DNA from: Micrococcaceae bacterium UBA6021
GTDB taxonomy: Bacteria; Actinomycetota; Actinomycetes; Actinomycetales; Micrococcaceae
Length of the DNA stretch: 13,948 nt
Reading direction: 5' to 3'
NCBI GenBank assembly: GCA_002427975.1
Contig: DIZT01000308.1
Span: forward strand, 9,164-23,111
Under the pieces are notes generated by a model. That model was not told the origin of the DNA, did no database searches, and saw only the letters and a program-made list of their open reading frames with translations. The position numbers and the translations under genes were made by a program. Positions 7,221 to 13,865 of this stretch are shown here, piece by piece (position 1 is the stretch's first letter; each line of letters starts with the position of its first letter).

Positions 7221-7251
7221 TTGTTCGCATGGCGCATCCACCCGTTAGACT
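7221..7251 (+). promoter_or_regulatory. Candidate secY promoter
   Basis: TAGACT at 7246-7251 is a good actinobacterial -10 hexamer. TTGTTC at 7221-7226 is the best -35 candidate, but the 19-nt spacing is long. Transcription would begin near 7258, leaving a leader of about 50 nt before secY. The position just after a strong terminator supports it. A GGCCCG/CGGGCC hairpin at 7190-7212 lies just upstream. Confidence 0.4.
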
Positions 7252-7300
7252 CGGTTGTTGGGATTATTGACCCCCATCACACCACGCTTATTAACAACAC

Positions 7301-7306
7301 AGGAGG
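7301..7306 (+). promoter_or_regulatory. Ribosome binding site fixing the secY TTG start
   Basis: A perfect AGGAGG lies 4 nt ahead of TTG 7311. No comparable site precedes the earlier in-frame start codons, which also lie within the rplO terminator. This decides the secY start. Confidence 0.88.
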
Positions 7307-7310
7307 ACGC

Positions 7311-8621
7311 TTGCTTAGCGCATTTGGCCGGGCCTTTCGCACGCCTGATCTGCGACGCAAGTTGTTGTTCACGCTGGCAATCATCACAATCTTCCGCTTG
7401 GGTGCATTCATCCCCTCGCCTGGTGTGAACTACCAGAATGTCCAGCAATGCTTGCAGAACGGTCAGACGGCAGGCGGGCTCTACCAGCTTGTCAACCTGT
7501 TCAGCGGCGGCGCCTTGCTTCAGGTGTCCATCTTCGCCCTGGGCATCATGCCGTACATCACGGCCAGCATTATTGTGCAGCTGCTCCGGGTGGTCATTCC
7601 CCGGTTCCAGGAGCTGTACGAGGAGGGCGCCTCCGGGCAGTCCAAGCTCACGCAGTACACCCGGTACCTGACCATCGCCTTGGGCCTGCTGAACGCAACG
7701 ACACTGGTGTCGTTGGCACGTTCAGGACAGTTGCTCCCGGGCTGTGCACTGCCGATCATTCCTGACACCAGCATCATCACCACGATCCTGCTGATCATCA
7801 CGCTCACCGCGGGTACCGGGCTCATCATGTGGATGGGCGAACTCGTCACCGAAAAGGGTGTGGGCAACGGCATGTCGCTGCTCATCTTCACCTCCATCGC
7901 GGCGCAGTTCCCCACCTCGCTCGGTGCCATCTGGACCTCACAGGGACCGGGAACCTTCTTCCTGGTGTTGATCATCGGCCTGGTGACCGTTGCCCTGGTG
8001 GTGTTTGTGGAGCAGTCCCAGCGCCGTATCCCGGTGCAGTACGCCAAGCGGATGATCGGCCGGCGGACCGTGGGCGGCACGAGTACCTACATCCCCATCA
8101 AGGTGAACATGGCAGGCGTGATCCCCGTGATCTTCGCCTCGTCCATGCTCTACCTGCCGGGATTGATTTCACAGTTCAACCAGCCCAAGAACGGCGAGCC
8201 CCTCCAGCCGTGGGTTGAGTGGATCAACAACAACCTGACCCGAGGAGACCACCCGATCTACATGGCGCTGTACTTCGCCATGATCGTGTTCTTCACCTAC
8301 TTCTACGTCGCGATCACCTTCAACCCTGAAGAGGTCTCCGACAACATGAAGAAGTACGGCGGTTTCATCCCGGGTATCCGTGCCGGTAAACCGACCGCGG
8401 ACTACCTGCAGTACGTGCTTTCCCGGATCACGCTGCCCGGCGCCATGTACCTGGGCTTCGTGGCACTGATTCCGCTGGTGGCACTGGTACTGATCAACGC
8501 GAACCAGAACTTCCCGTTCGGTGGCACCTCGATCCTGATCATGGTGGGCGTTGGCCTTGAAACCGTCAAGCAAATAGATGCGCAGCTACAGCAACGTCAC
8601 TACGAAGGGCTTTTGCGATGA
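7311..8621 (+). CDS. secY: Preprotein translocase subunit SecY
   Basis: SecY of 436 residues, the channel of the Sec machinery in the cytoplasmic membrane, working with SecE, SecG and SecA. It starts at TTG 7311 (MLSAFGRAFRTPDLRRKLLF), which matches the usual SecY N-terminus. The open frame runs further upstream, but into the terminator. Ten membrane segments are expected. The plug region NLFSGGALLQ is at 62-71, SecY signature 1 (ALGIMPYITASIIVQLL) at 76-92 and signature 2 (VTEKGVGNGMSLLIF) at 179-193. The cytosolic loop PEEVSDNMKKYGGFIPGIRA (339-358) holds the conserved SecA/ribosome-contacting Arg. Its stop overlaps the adk start by 4 nt (ATGA), so the two are translationally coupled. Confidence 0.98.
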   Translation: MLSAFGRAFRTPDLRRKLLFTLAIITIFRLGAFIPSPGVNYQNVQQCLQNGQTAGGLYQLVNLFSGGALLQVSIFALGIMPYITASIIVQLLRVVIPRFQELYEEGASGQSKLTQYTRYLTIALGLLNATTLVSLARSGQLLPGCALPIIPDTSIITTILLIITLTAGTGLIMWMGELVTEKGVGNGMSLLIFTSIAAQFPTSLGAIWTSQGPGTFFLVLIIGLVTVALVVFVEQSQRRIPVQYAKRMIGRRTVGGTSTYIPIKVNMAGVIPVIFASSMLYLPGLISQFNQPKNGEPLQPWVEWINNNLTRGDHPIYMALYFAMIVFFTYFYVAITFNPEEVSDNMKKYGGFIPGIRAGKPTADYLQYVLSRITLPGAMYLGFVALIPLVALVLINANQNFPFGGTSILIMVGVGLETVKQIDAQLQQRHYEGLLR

Positions 8622-9196
8622 CGAAAATGTTGATTATTGGACCCCCCGGTTCCGGCAAGGGAACGCAAGCGGAACGCATTTCCGAGCGCCTCGGCGTCGT
8701 GGCGATTTCCACCGGTGATATCTTCCGCGCCAATGTGAAGGGCGAAACGCCGCTTGGCATCGAAGCCAAGAAGTACATGGACGCCGGGGACTTCGTTCCG
8801 GACAGCGTCACCAACAAGATGGTCCGCGACCGCCTGAGCGAGTCCGACGTCGAAAACGGTTTCCTCCTGGACGGTTACCCGCGCACCACGGCGCAGGTGG
8901 ACTACCTTGACGGTATCCTCGCCACCAGCGATGAGAAGCTCGACGTCGTCCTGCAGCTGACGGCCGACGACGAGGAACTCGTCTCCCGCCTGTTGGGCCG
9001 TGCCAAGGAAACCGGCCGGAGCGACGACAACGAAGCCGTAATCCGGCACCGCCTGGACCTGTACCACGAGCAGACCGAGGCCGTTGTGGCCAAGTATGCC
9101 GACCGCGGCATCCTGACCCGGGTGGACGGCATCGGAGGCATCGACGAGGTCACCGACCGCGTCATGCAGGCTATCAAGGCGGCCCAGGCCGCCTGA
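8618..9196 (+). CDS. adk: Adenylate kinase (short-LID type)
   Basis: Adenylate kinase of 192 residues, interconverting ATP + AMP and 2 ADP in the cytosol. The P-loop GPPGSGKGT is at 8-16. The AMP-binding region follows (STGDIFRANV, 31-40). The family signature FLLDGYPRTTAQ is at 82-93, with the invariant Asp and Arg. The LID is short (about 127-138, GRAKETGRSDDN) and has no zinc-binding cysteines, as in other actinobacteria. Later Arg residues (IRHRLDLY) complete the active site. The start is ATG 8618, overlapping secY. An ATG three codons later would begin right at the first strand and is the alternative. The order secY-adk-map is the standard cluster. Confidence 0.97.
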   Translation: MTKMLIIGPPGSGKGTQAERISERLGVVAISTGDIFRANVKGETPLGIEAKKYMDAGDFVPDSVTNKMVRDRLSESDVENGFLLDGYPRTTAQVDYLDGILATSDEKLDVVLQLTADDEELVSRLLGRAKETGRSDDNEAVIRHRLDLYHEQTEAVVAKYADRGILTRVDGIGGIDEVTDRVMQAIKAAQAA

Positions 9197-9216
9197 GCCG
9201 CGCAGCAAGCTTTTTC

Positions 9217-9247
9217 GAGGCTCCTCCCGGCATCCGGGAGGGGCCTC
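9217..9247 (+). terminator. 14-bp hairpin between adk and map, possible attenuator
   Basis: Bases 9217-9230 pair with 9234-9247 in a 14-bp GC-rich stem with one T-G wobble and a CAT loop. There is no T-run after the 3' arm, while five Ts precede the hairpin (9211-9215). It ends 8 nt before the map binding site. It could be a terminator of the type lacking a U-tract, an attenuator, or a processing or stability element separating adk from map. Confidence 0.6.
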
Positions 9248-9254
9248 AGCCATT

Positions 9255-9260
9255 GAGAGG
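9255..9260 (+). promoter_or_regulatory. Ribosome binding site fixing the map ATG start
   Basis: GAGAGG lies 7 nt before ATG 9268. An in-frame TTG at 9253 overlaps this site and has no binding site of its own, so ATG 9268 is preferred. Confidence 0.7.
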
Positions 9261-9267
9261 ACTCACC

Positions 9268-10095
9268 ATGGCCTTCGGCCAGCCCCGTATCGAATACAAG
9301 ACCAGCGCCCAGATGCGCACCATGCACGACGCCGGGCTGGTGCTGAGCCGTGCGTTGGACGCAGCCGTGGCGGCGGCCGCTCCCGGCGTCACCACCAAGC
9401 AGCTCGATGATGTCTTCGCTGCGGTGCTGAACGAAGCCGGCGCCAAGTCGAACTTCCTCGGCTATCACGGCTTCCCCGCCACCATCTGCACCTCCGTGAA
9501 CGAGGAAGTGGTGCACGGCATCCCCGGCGGCAAGGTCCTCAAGGACGGCGACATCATCTCGATCGACGGCGGCGCGATAGTTGAGGGCTGGCACTCCGAC
9601 TCTGCGCGGACCGTCATTGTGGGCAAGGCCGACCCCGAGGACCAGCGGCTCTCCGACGTCACCCAGGCCGCCATGTGGCACGGCATCGCGGCCCTGGCCA
9701 CCGGAAGCCACGTGGGCGACATCGGCGCAGCCATCGACGACTACGTCTCCTCCGTGCCGGGCAAGCCCCTGGGCATCCTGGAGGACTATGTGGGCCACGG
9801 CATCGGCTCCGAAATGCACATGGCCCCCGATGTCCTGAACTACCGGACCAGCCACCGCGGGCCCAAGATCAAACCCGGCCTGTGCCTTGCCATCGAGCCC
9901 ATGCTGGTCCGCGGCAGCATCAACACTGCCGTGCTGGAAGACGACTGGACCGTGGTGACCACCGACGGTAAGCGCTCCTGCCAGTGGGAGCACTCGGTTG
10001 CCGTCCACGAGAAGGGGATCTGGGTACTCTCAGCCCCCGACGGCGGCGCGGAGCACCTGGTGCCCCTCGGCGTCGTGCCCGTCCCGATCCCTTAG
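9268..10095 (+). CDS. map: Methionine aminopeptidase, type I
   Basis: Methionine aminopeptidase of 275 residues, which removes the initiator Met from new proteins in the cytosol. The two-metal site can be read from the sequence: Asp100 (ISIDGG), Asp111 (GWHSDSART), His177 (VGHGIG), Glu210 (LAIEPM) and Glu241 (CQWEHSV). His83 in VVHGIPG fits the substrate-side histidine. The pita-bread fold blocks are all present and no insert typical of type II enzymes is seen. The 828-bp gene begins at ATG 9268. It ends the conserved + strand cluster. Directly after it the DNA turns to a convergent importer operon instead of infA. Many actinobacteria have more than one map gene, so this copy need not be the only one. 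Confidence 0.96.
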   Translation: MAFGQPRIEYKTSAQMRTMHDAGLVLSRALDAAVAAAAPGVTTKQLDDVFAAVLNEAGAKSNFLGYHGFPATICTSVNEEVVHGIPGGKVLKDGDIISIDGGAIVEGWHSDSARTVIVGKADPEDQRLSDVTQAAMWHGIAALATGSHVGDIGAAIDDYVSSVPGKPLGILEDYVGHGIGSEMHMAPDVLNYRTSHRGPKIKPGLCLAIEPMLVRGSINTAVLEDDWTVVTTDGKRSCQWEHSVAVHEKGIWVLSAPDGGAEHLVPLGVVPVPIP

Positions 10096-10097
10096 GT

Positions 10098-10142
10098 CCG
10101 GTGATCGAGCTTGTCGAGATCCAGGTTTCGACAGGCTCAACC
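10098..10142. repeat. Intergenic palindrome between convergent map and importer genes
   Basis: The stem at 10107-10120 pairs with 10125-10138, about 14 bp with three G-U wobbles around a core TGTCGA/TCGACA. The 13-mer CCGGTGATCGAGC (10098-10110) at its left edge recurs twice at 13621-13653. The element fills the 65-bp gap between the stops of map and the solute-binding protein. It could act as a two-way terminator, although it lacks T-runs, or it could be a dispersed REP-like unit. Confidence 0.7.
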
Positions 10143-10160
10143 TCCGGGGCGCTTCCGGCG

Positions 10161-11507
10161 TCAGGCCTTGAGCTTGGGCTTGACGTCCTTCGTGTACAGG
10201 CCTTCGAGGGTGGTCTTCAGTTCGGCCATGGTGGCCTTGACGTCGCCCTGCTGGGTGAGGATCTTGGCGGCAGCCTTGGCCATCTCCTGGTCGGCGCCCG
10301 GCAGGAAGGCGCGGGCGTTGTCCTGGACCTTGGTCACAGCCAGCTGATCCATGGCCGTCTTGATCTGCGGGGTCTTGGCCAGCACTGCGGTCATGTCGGC
10401 CGACTTGCGGGTGGGCATGTAGCCGGTCGCCGCCGAGAACGCCGCCGTGTTTTCCGGCTCTGTGACGAACTGCAGGAACATGGCCGCCGCCAACTGCTCT
10501 TCCTTGCTGACGCCGCTTGGAATGCCCAGTCCAGCGCCACCCGTGGGGCATACACCCGAGGTTGCCTTCGAACCTCCCGGGAGGAAACCGACTCCCACAT
10601 TGAACGACGCCGACGTCAGGATGCCGATCAGGGACCCGGTAGAGGAGAGCGTGGCGGAAGCCAGACCGGCCGCGAAGTCGTCGGCTGACTCCTTCGACGA
10701 AACGCCGGCCCATGCGTCCTTGTACACGGAGTCCTGGGCTGCCTGCAGTGCCGCCACGGACTCGGCCGAATCACAGGTGATGTCCCACCCCTTGGACCAG
10801 CCGCCACCCTCGCCCCAGAGATTGTTCTGCAGGGTCCAGCCCGCGTAGCCGGCAAGGGCGGGGTGCATAAAGGCGTACTGCGCCCCGGAGCTTGCTTTGA
10901 GCTTGGGAGCCCACTGGGCGAATTCCTGCCAGGTGGCCGGGGCGCGGTCCGGCAGGCCTGCTGCGGCGAAGTGGTCTTTGTTGTAGTAGAACAGCGGCGT
11001 GGACCGGCCGTACGGCAGCGCCCACTGCTTCGTGTCGTACTTGTAGTCATCCACTAGAGAGGTCCGGAAGTCATCTAGCTTGAAGTCCAGCTTGGTGATG
11101 AGGGAGTCCAGGGGAATGATGCTCTCATTGAGGTAATAGCGGAACCACCAAACGTCGGAGAGGACCAACAGCGCCGGGAGCCCGGATTTGGCGGCCTGAG
11201 CCGTCTGGAACTTCTGCGCGATTTCCTCATAGTTGGCGCCTGCCGTGATGAGGTTGATCTTGATCTCCGGGTACTTGGCCTGGAACTTCTCGATCATGCT
11301 CTTTTCGACATCCTGGGACTTGCCCGGGTGGTTGGACCAGAAGTCGATGGACGCGGCCGGCTTGACGCCGTCGAAATTGATGGTGGCAGCTTGGGTCACG
11401 GTCCCGCCGACAGCGGTGGACGGACCGCCGCAGGCGCTGAGTGCGGCCGCACCTGCACCGGCCCCGGCGAGCGAGAGGAACAGTCTGCGGTCAAGGTTTA
11501 TTGCCAT
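10161..11507 (-). CDS. ABC importer solute-binding lipoprotein (family 1, UgpB-like)
   Basis: A protein of 448 residues that captures a sugar or related solute outside the membrane. The N-terminus reads NLDRRLFLSLAG and then ALSAC. The twin Arg (7-8) and RRLFL pattern suggest Tat export, and the lipobox LSAC puts the lipidated Cys at 26. The mature part has the family 1 pattern: FWSNHPGKSQ, GANYEEIAQKFQTA, ALPYGRSTPLFYYNKDHF, PATWQEFAQWAPKLK, SSTGSLIG, VGVGFLPGG and the C-terminal FVTEPENTAAFSAATGYMP. These blocks resemble UgpB, the glycerol-3-phosphate/glycerophosphodiester binder, but many CUT1 sugar binders look alike, so the substrate is left open. The start is ATG 11507, with AAAGG upstream. 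It is the last gene of the three-gene - strand set, 109 bp after the second permease. Confidence 0.9.
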   Translation of the reverse strand: MAINLDRRLFLSLAGAGAGAAALSACGGPSTAVGGTVTQAATINFDGVKPAASIDFWSNHPGKSQDVEKSMIEKFQAKYPEIKINLITAGANYEEIAQKFQTAQAAKSGLPALLVLSDVWWFRYYLNESIIPLDSLITKLDFKLDDFRTSLVDDYKYDTKQWALPYGRSTPLFYYNKDHFAAAGLPDRAPATWQEFAQWAPKLKASSGAQYAFMHPALAGYAGWTLQNNLWGEGGGWSKGWDITCDSAESVAALQAAQDSVYKDAWAGVSSKESADDFAAGLASATLSSTGSLIGILTSASFNVGVGFLPGGSKATSGVCPTGGAGLGIPSGVSKEEQLAAAMFLQFVTEPENTAAFSAATGYMPTRKSADMTAVLAKTPQIKTAMDQLAVTKVQDNARAFLPGADQEMAKAAAKILTQQGDVKATMAELKTTLEGLYTKDVKPKLKA

Positions 11508-11616
11508 GGTGGTGCCTTTCGATGGTGCCGCGGAACGCCGAAGCGGAGGAACCGTGACGGTGTTTTGCGGCAGGATGCGGTGATGGAGGGAGCAGGGAGG
11601 AAAGCCGGCAACGGCG

Positions 11617-12492
11617 TCAGCCGGTGACGCTGCCTTGCGTCAGGCCGGCCACGATGTAGCGCTGCAGCATGGCGAACACCACCAGGATGGGCAGGATGAC
11701 CAGGACAGCACCGGCCATCATGATGCCCCACCCGGCGCCGTTGCTCTCGGAGTTTTGCAGCAACGTCAGTCCCACCGGCAGCGTCATGCTCTCCGGCTTG
11801 TCGGTGATGATCAGCGGCCAGATGTACTCGTTCCATTCGCTGACCACGGTGACCAGGGCTACCGTGGCGATTGACGGCAGGGACACGGGCGCCACTACCT
11901 GCCAGAGACGGCGCCAGTGTCCGGCGCCGTCGATTTCCGCGGCCTCCAGGATGGAGCCCGGCAGGGTCAGGAAGTGCTGGCGGAGGAGGAAAGTGCCGAA
12001 CGCTGTGCCCAGGCCGGGGAGGATGATTCCCCACAGCGTGTTTTTGCCACCCATGCCCGCGATGAGGATGTAGTTGGGCAGGATGGACACCTGCGGCGGG
12101 ACCATCAGCGCCACCAGGATGAGAACGAAGATCACATTCCTGAACGGGAACCGCACAAATACCAGGGCATAGGCGGTGAGGATGGCTAGCAGAACCTTGA
12201 TGCCCGCACCTACTACCGTGACGATGGTGCTGTTGAGAAAGAACTGCCCGAACGGAACAGCGGTCATGGCCACCTTGTAGTTATCCGGGTTGAGGGCTTC
12301 CGGCAGCAGCTTGAGGTCCAGGGTGACGATCTCGCCGGGCTGCTTGAAGGAGCTAAGAACCATCCACAATAGGGGCAGGAACACCACCAGGACGGCGATG
12401 AGCAGCGGTAGGTAGCCGCCCGCAAGTGTGGCGGCGAGGTTCGCCCGGCTGAACGCTCGCGGCGGAGCGGCAGGCGCTGTGGGAGCGGTCAT
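11617..12492 (-). CDS. Carbohydrate-type ABC importer permease (MalG/UgpE-like)
   Basis: An inner-membrane permease of 291 residues with about six membrane segments. The cytoplasmic EAA loop that contacts the ATPase is clear at 183-203: EAAEIDGAGHWRRLWQVVAP. Other CUT1 permease features are present: ALMVPPQVSILPNYILI, FLLRQHFLTLPG, EWNEYIWPLIIT and the C-terminal LQRYIVAGLTQGSV. The last of these resembles UgpE and MalG, whose C-termini insert towards the transporter's ATPase pair. The start overlaps the stop of the upstream permease by 4 nt (ATGA), so both are made together in a 1:1 ratio. The N-terminal 18 residues are Ala/Pro-rich and cytoplasmic. The substrate cannot be told from the permease alone. 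Confidence 0.93.
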   Translation of the reverse strand: MTAPTAPAAPPRAFSRANLAATLAGGYLPLLIAVLVVFLPLLWMVLSSFKQPGEIVTLDLKLLPEALNPDNYKVAMTAVPFGQFFLNSTIVTVVGAGIKVLLAILTAYALVFVRFPFRNVIFVLILVALMVPPQVSILPNYILIAGMGGKNTLWGIILPGLGTAFGTFLLRQHFLTLPGSILEAAEIDGAGHWRRLWQVVAPVSLPSIATVALVTVVSEWNEYIWPLIITDKPESMTLPVGLTLLQNSESNGAGWGIMMAGAVLVILPILVVFAMLQRYIVAGLTQGSVTG

Positions 12493-13469
12493 GAGTAGTG
12501 CACCTTTCGTTCCACAAAGCGGAGTTGCAGCACGGTGATGATCAGCAGGATCACAAAGAGGACCACGGAGATCGCGGCTGAGTACCCTGCCCTGTTGTAG
12601 GCACCGAACGCCTGAAGGTAGGACTCATAGATCAGCGTGCTGGTTCCGTTACCCAGCGGCGTCATGATCCGGATGAGGTCAAAGGCCTGGAGCGAACTGA
12701 TCATGCTGGTGATCAGCAGGAAGAATGTGGTGGGCGAAAGGAGCGGCAGCGAAATACTGAGGAACCGCCGGGTGTTGCCTGCTCCGTCCAGCGCTGCGGC
12801 CTCCATCACATCTTTGGGCAGCGACTGCAGCCCGGCGAGAAATACCACCGCGCAGTAGCCCAGGTTTTTCCACACATAGACGATGATCACCATCAGCAGC
12901 GAGAGCTGTGGATCGTTGATCCACTGGGGGCTTTGCTGTCCCAGGCCGCGCAGCAGCCAGGACAGCACGCCGTACCCGGGATCGAAAATGAACAGCCAGA
13001 CCAAGCCGACGCCGACTCCCGAAAGGACGTACGGCGCAAACACTGCCGCGCGGGCGAACGTGGTGCCGTGGACCTTGCTGTTCAGGGCCAAAGCCACGAG
13101 CAGGCCTAAGACCATGGACCCGCCCACCGTGGCAATTGTGAAGATTGCGGTGGTCCCGAGAACCTTGCCGGCATCCGGGCTCGTAAAGAACGTCACGTAG
13201 TTGTCGAGCCCGACGACGGTGGCGGATGCCGAGCCGAGGGTCCAGTTCAGCGTGGAGTAGTAGATGTTGTTGATCAGTGGCAGGTACGTGAACACGGCGA
13301 TCAAGGCGAGGTTCGGAAGGGCCAGCGCGAGGAAGACAAAGAAGTCCCGCCGTTTCCGGACTGACCAGCGTTTTCGGTTCCGGGCGGTGGCGCCGCCCGG
13401 CTCTTTTGCTCTGACGGTGGCCGTGTGTGCCGGTGCCCTGCCCGGCTTGGCGGTGAGCTGTGGTGTCAT
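12489..13469 (-). CDS. Carbohydrate-type ABC importer permease (MalF/UgpA-like)
   Basis: The first gene of the - strand importer set, a permease of 326 residues. About 40 residues of basic cytoplasmic N-terminus precede six membrane segments, near 43-65, 104-128, 140-162, 188-210, 243-265 and 294-316. The EAA loop is at 223-243: EAAALDGAGNTRRFLSISLP. The periplasmic region WTLGSASATVVGLDNYVTFF is a standard CUT1 feature. The C-terminal VLQLRFVERKVHYS is close to UgpA. ATG 13469 is chosen because MTPQLT begins just after it. A TTG three codons earlier (13478) is possible. Neither has a strong binding site, and both lie inside an inverted repeat that may control initiation. No ATPase gene is linked. 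Confidence 0.92.
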   Translation of the reverse strand: MTPQLTAKPGRAPAHTATVRAKEPGGATARNRKRWSVRKRRDFFVFLALALPNLALIAVFTYLPLINNIYYSTLNWTLGSASATVVGLDNYVTFFTSPDAGKVLGTTAIFTIATVGGSMVLGLLVALALNSKVHGTTFARAAVFAPYVLSGVGVGLVWLFIFDPGYGVLSWLLRGLGQQSPQWINDPQLSLLMVIIVYVWKNLGYCAVVFLAGLQSLPKDVMEAAALDGAGNTRRFLSISLPLLSPTTFFLLITSMISSLQAFDLIRIMTPLGNGTSTLIYESYLQAFGAYNRAGYSAAISVVLFVILLIITVLQLRFVERKVHYS

Positions 13470-13470
13470 G

Positions 13471-13522
13471 GATCTCAATCGGGAGGCCTGCGGTGGCAGG
13501 GCTGTGGAACGGAATTGAGATC
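13471..13522 (-). promoter_or_regulatory. Nested inverted repeat at the importer operon start
   Basis: GATCTCAAT (13471-13479) and ATTGAGATC (13514-13522) are perfect 9-bp inverted arms separated by 34 nt. Between them CCTGC-GGTG-GCAGG (13487-13500) forms a second, inner hairpin. The near arm ends one base before the start codon of the first permease. The element could be a paired operator for a local repressor, or an RNA structure hiding the start. No regulator gene is present in the window to pair with it. Confidence 0.5.
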
Positions 13523-13620
13523 ACTCCATCACATCCTTAGTGCCGGATCAGCCCGGATGTGCTCATCTGGCGCATTGTTGTCCAAGCCTTCGGAGGCCGT
13601 TCACGAAGTGTTTGGTTTTC

Positions 13621-13660
13621 CCGGTGATCGAGCCCACAGCCCGGTGATCGAGCCTGGGCC
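13621..13660 (+). repeat. Two 20-nt direct repeats sharing a 13-mer with the map-side palindrome
   Basis: CCGGTGATCGAGC occurs at 13621-13633 and 13641-13653 with a 20-nt period. The same 13-mer is at 10098-10110, on the other side of the importer genes. A related CGAGCTTG stretch occurs at 13682-13689 and at 10107-10113 with its flank. This resembles a dispersed intergenic repeat unit in degraded form. Confidence 0.7.
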
Positions 13661-13750
13661 ACGACCGCCGGGTTCCCTGGCCGAGCTTGCGAGGTCACGG
13701 GGCGGTTGGGGGAGCGAGAACCGTCGACGCGTAAATGCACTGCCGACGCG

Positions 13751-13796
13751 CAAGATCCCTTGCGCTACCGGAATATCGGTGGCGCAAGGGATTTTG
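13751..13796 (+). terminator. Orphan 20-bp terminator-like hairpin
   Basis: Bases 13751-13770 pair with 13777-13796 over 20 bp with two G-U wobbles and a six-base loop (GAATAT). The + strand 3' arm ends ATTTTG, like a weak terminator. The - strand side has no T-run. No gene on either strand ends next to it. It could stop + strand transcription before the peptidase gene, end a small RNA, or be a dispersed repeat. Confidence 0.6.
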
Positions 13797-13865
13797 TGTG
13801 TCGCTGGAAATCCCGCGCATCGTGGGGCGGATGTCCGGTACTGGGCGCAGGGCACAATGGAGTCC

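Noticed and set aside
5238..7241. A very long - strand open frame (667 codons) opposite rplR-rplO
   Set aside because: It mirrors the codon bias of the r-protein genes on the + strand, crosses several gene borders and the rplO terminator, and shows no protein family pattern.
7128..7310. A SecY N-terminus extended by 61 codons
   Set aside because: The extension begins inside the rplO terminator hairpin, lacks a binding site and does not resemble SecY. TTG 7311 with AGGAGG fits the family N-terminus.
8902..10008. A 368-codon - strand open frame opposite adk and map
   Set aside because: Both + strand genes have intact catalytic residues. The antisense frame has no recognisable domain and spans the adk-map hairpin.
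13599..13605. GTTCACG resembling half of an actinobacterial PHO box, tempting because the importer is Ugp-like
   Set aside because: It is a single 7-base match with no clear second repeat and points away from the importer genes. Chance is the simpler explanation.
13621..13660. Two 20-nt spaced repeats suggesting a CRISPR-like array
   Set aside because: There are only two units, the identical part is 13 nt with a 7-nt remainder, there are no further repeats and there are no cas genes.
10096..13700. The importer block as a transposon or genomic island with its own mobility genes
   Set aside because: No transposase, integrase, terminal inverted repeats or tRNA site is present. The flanking repeats are short, and codon use looks like that of the neighbours.
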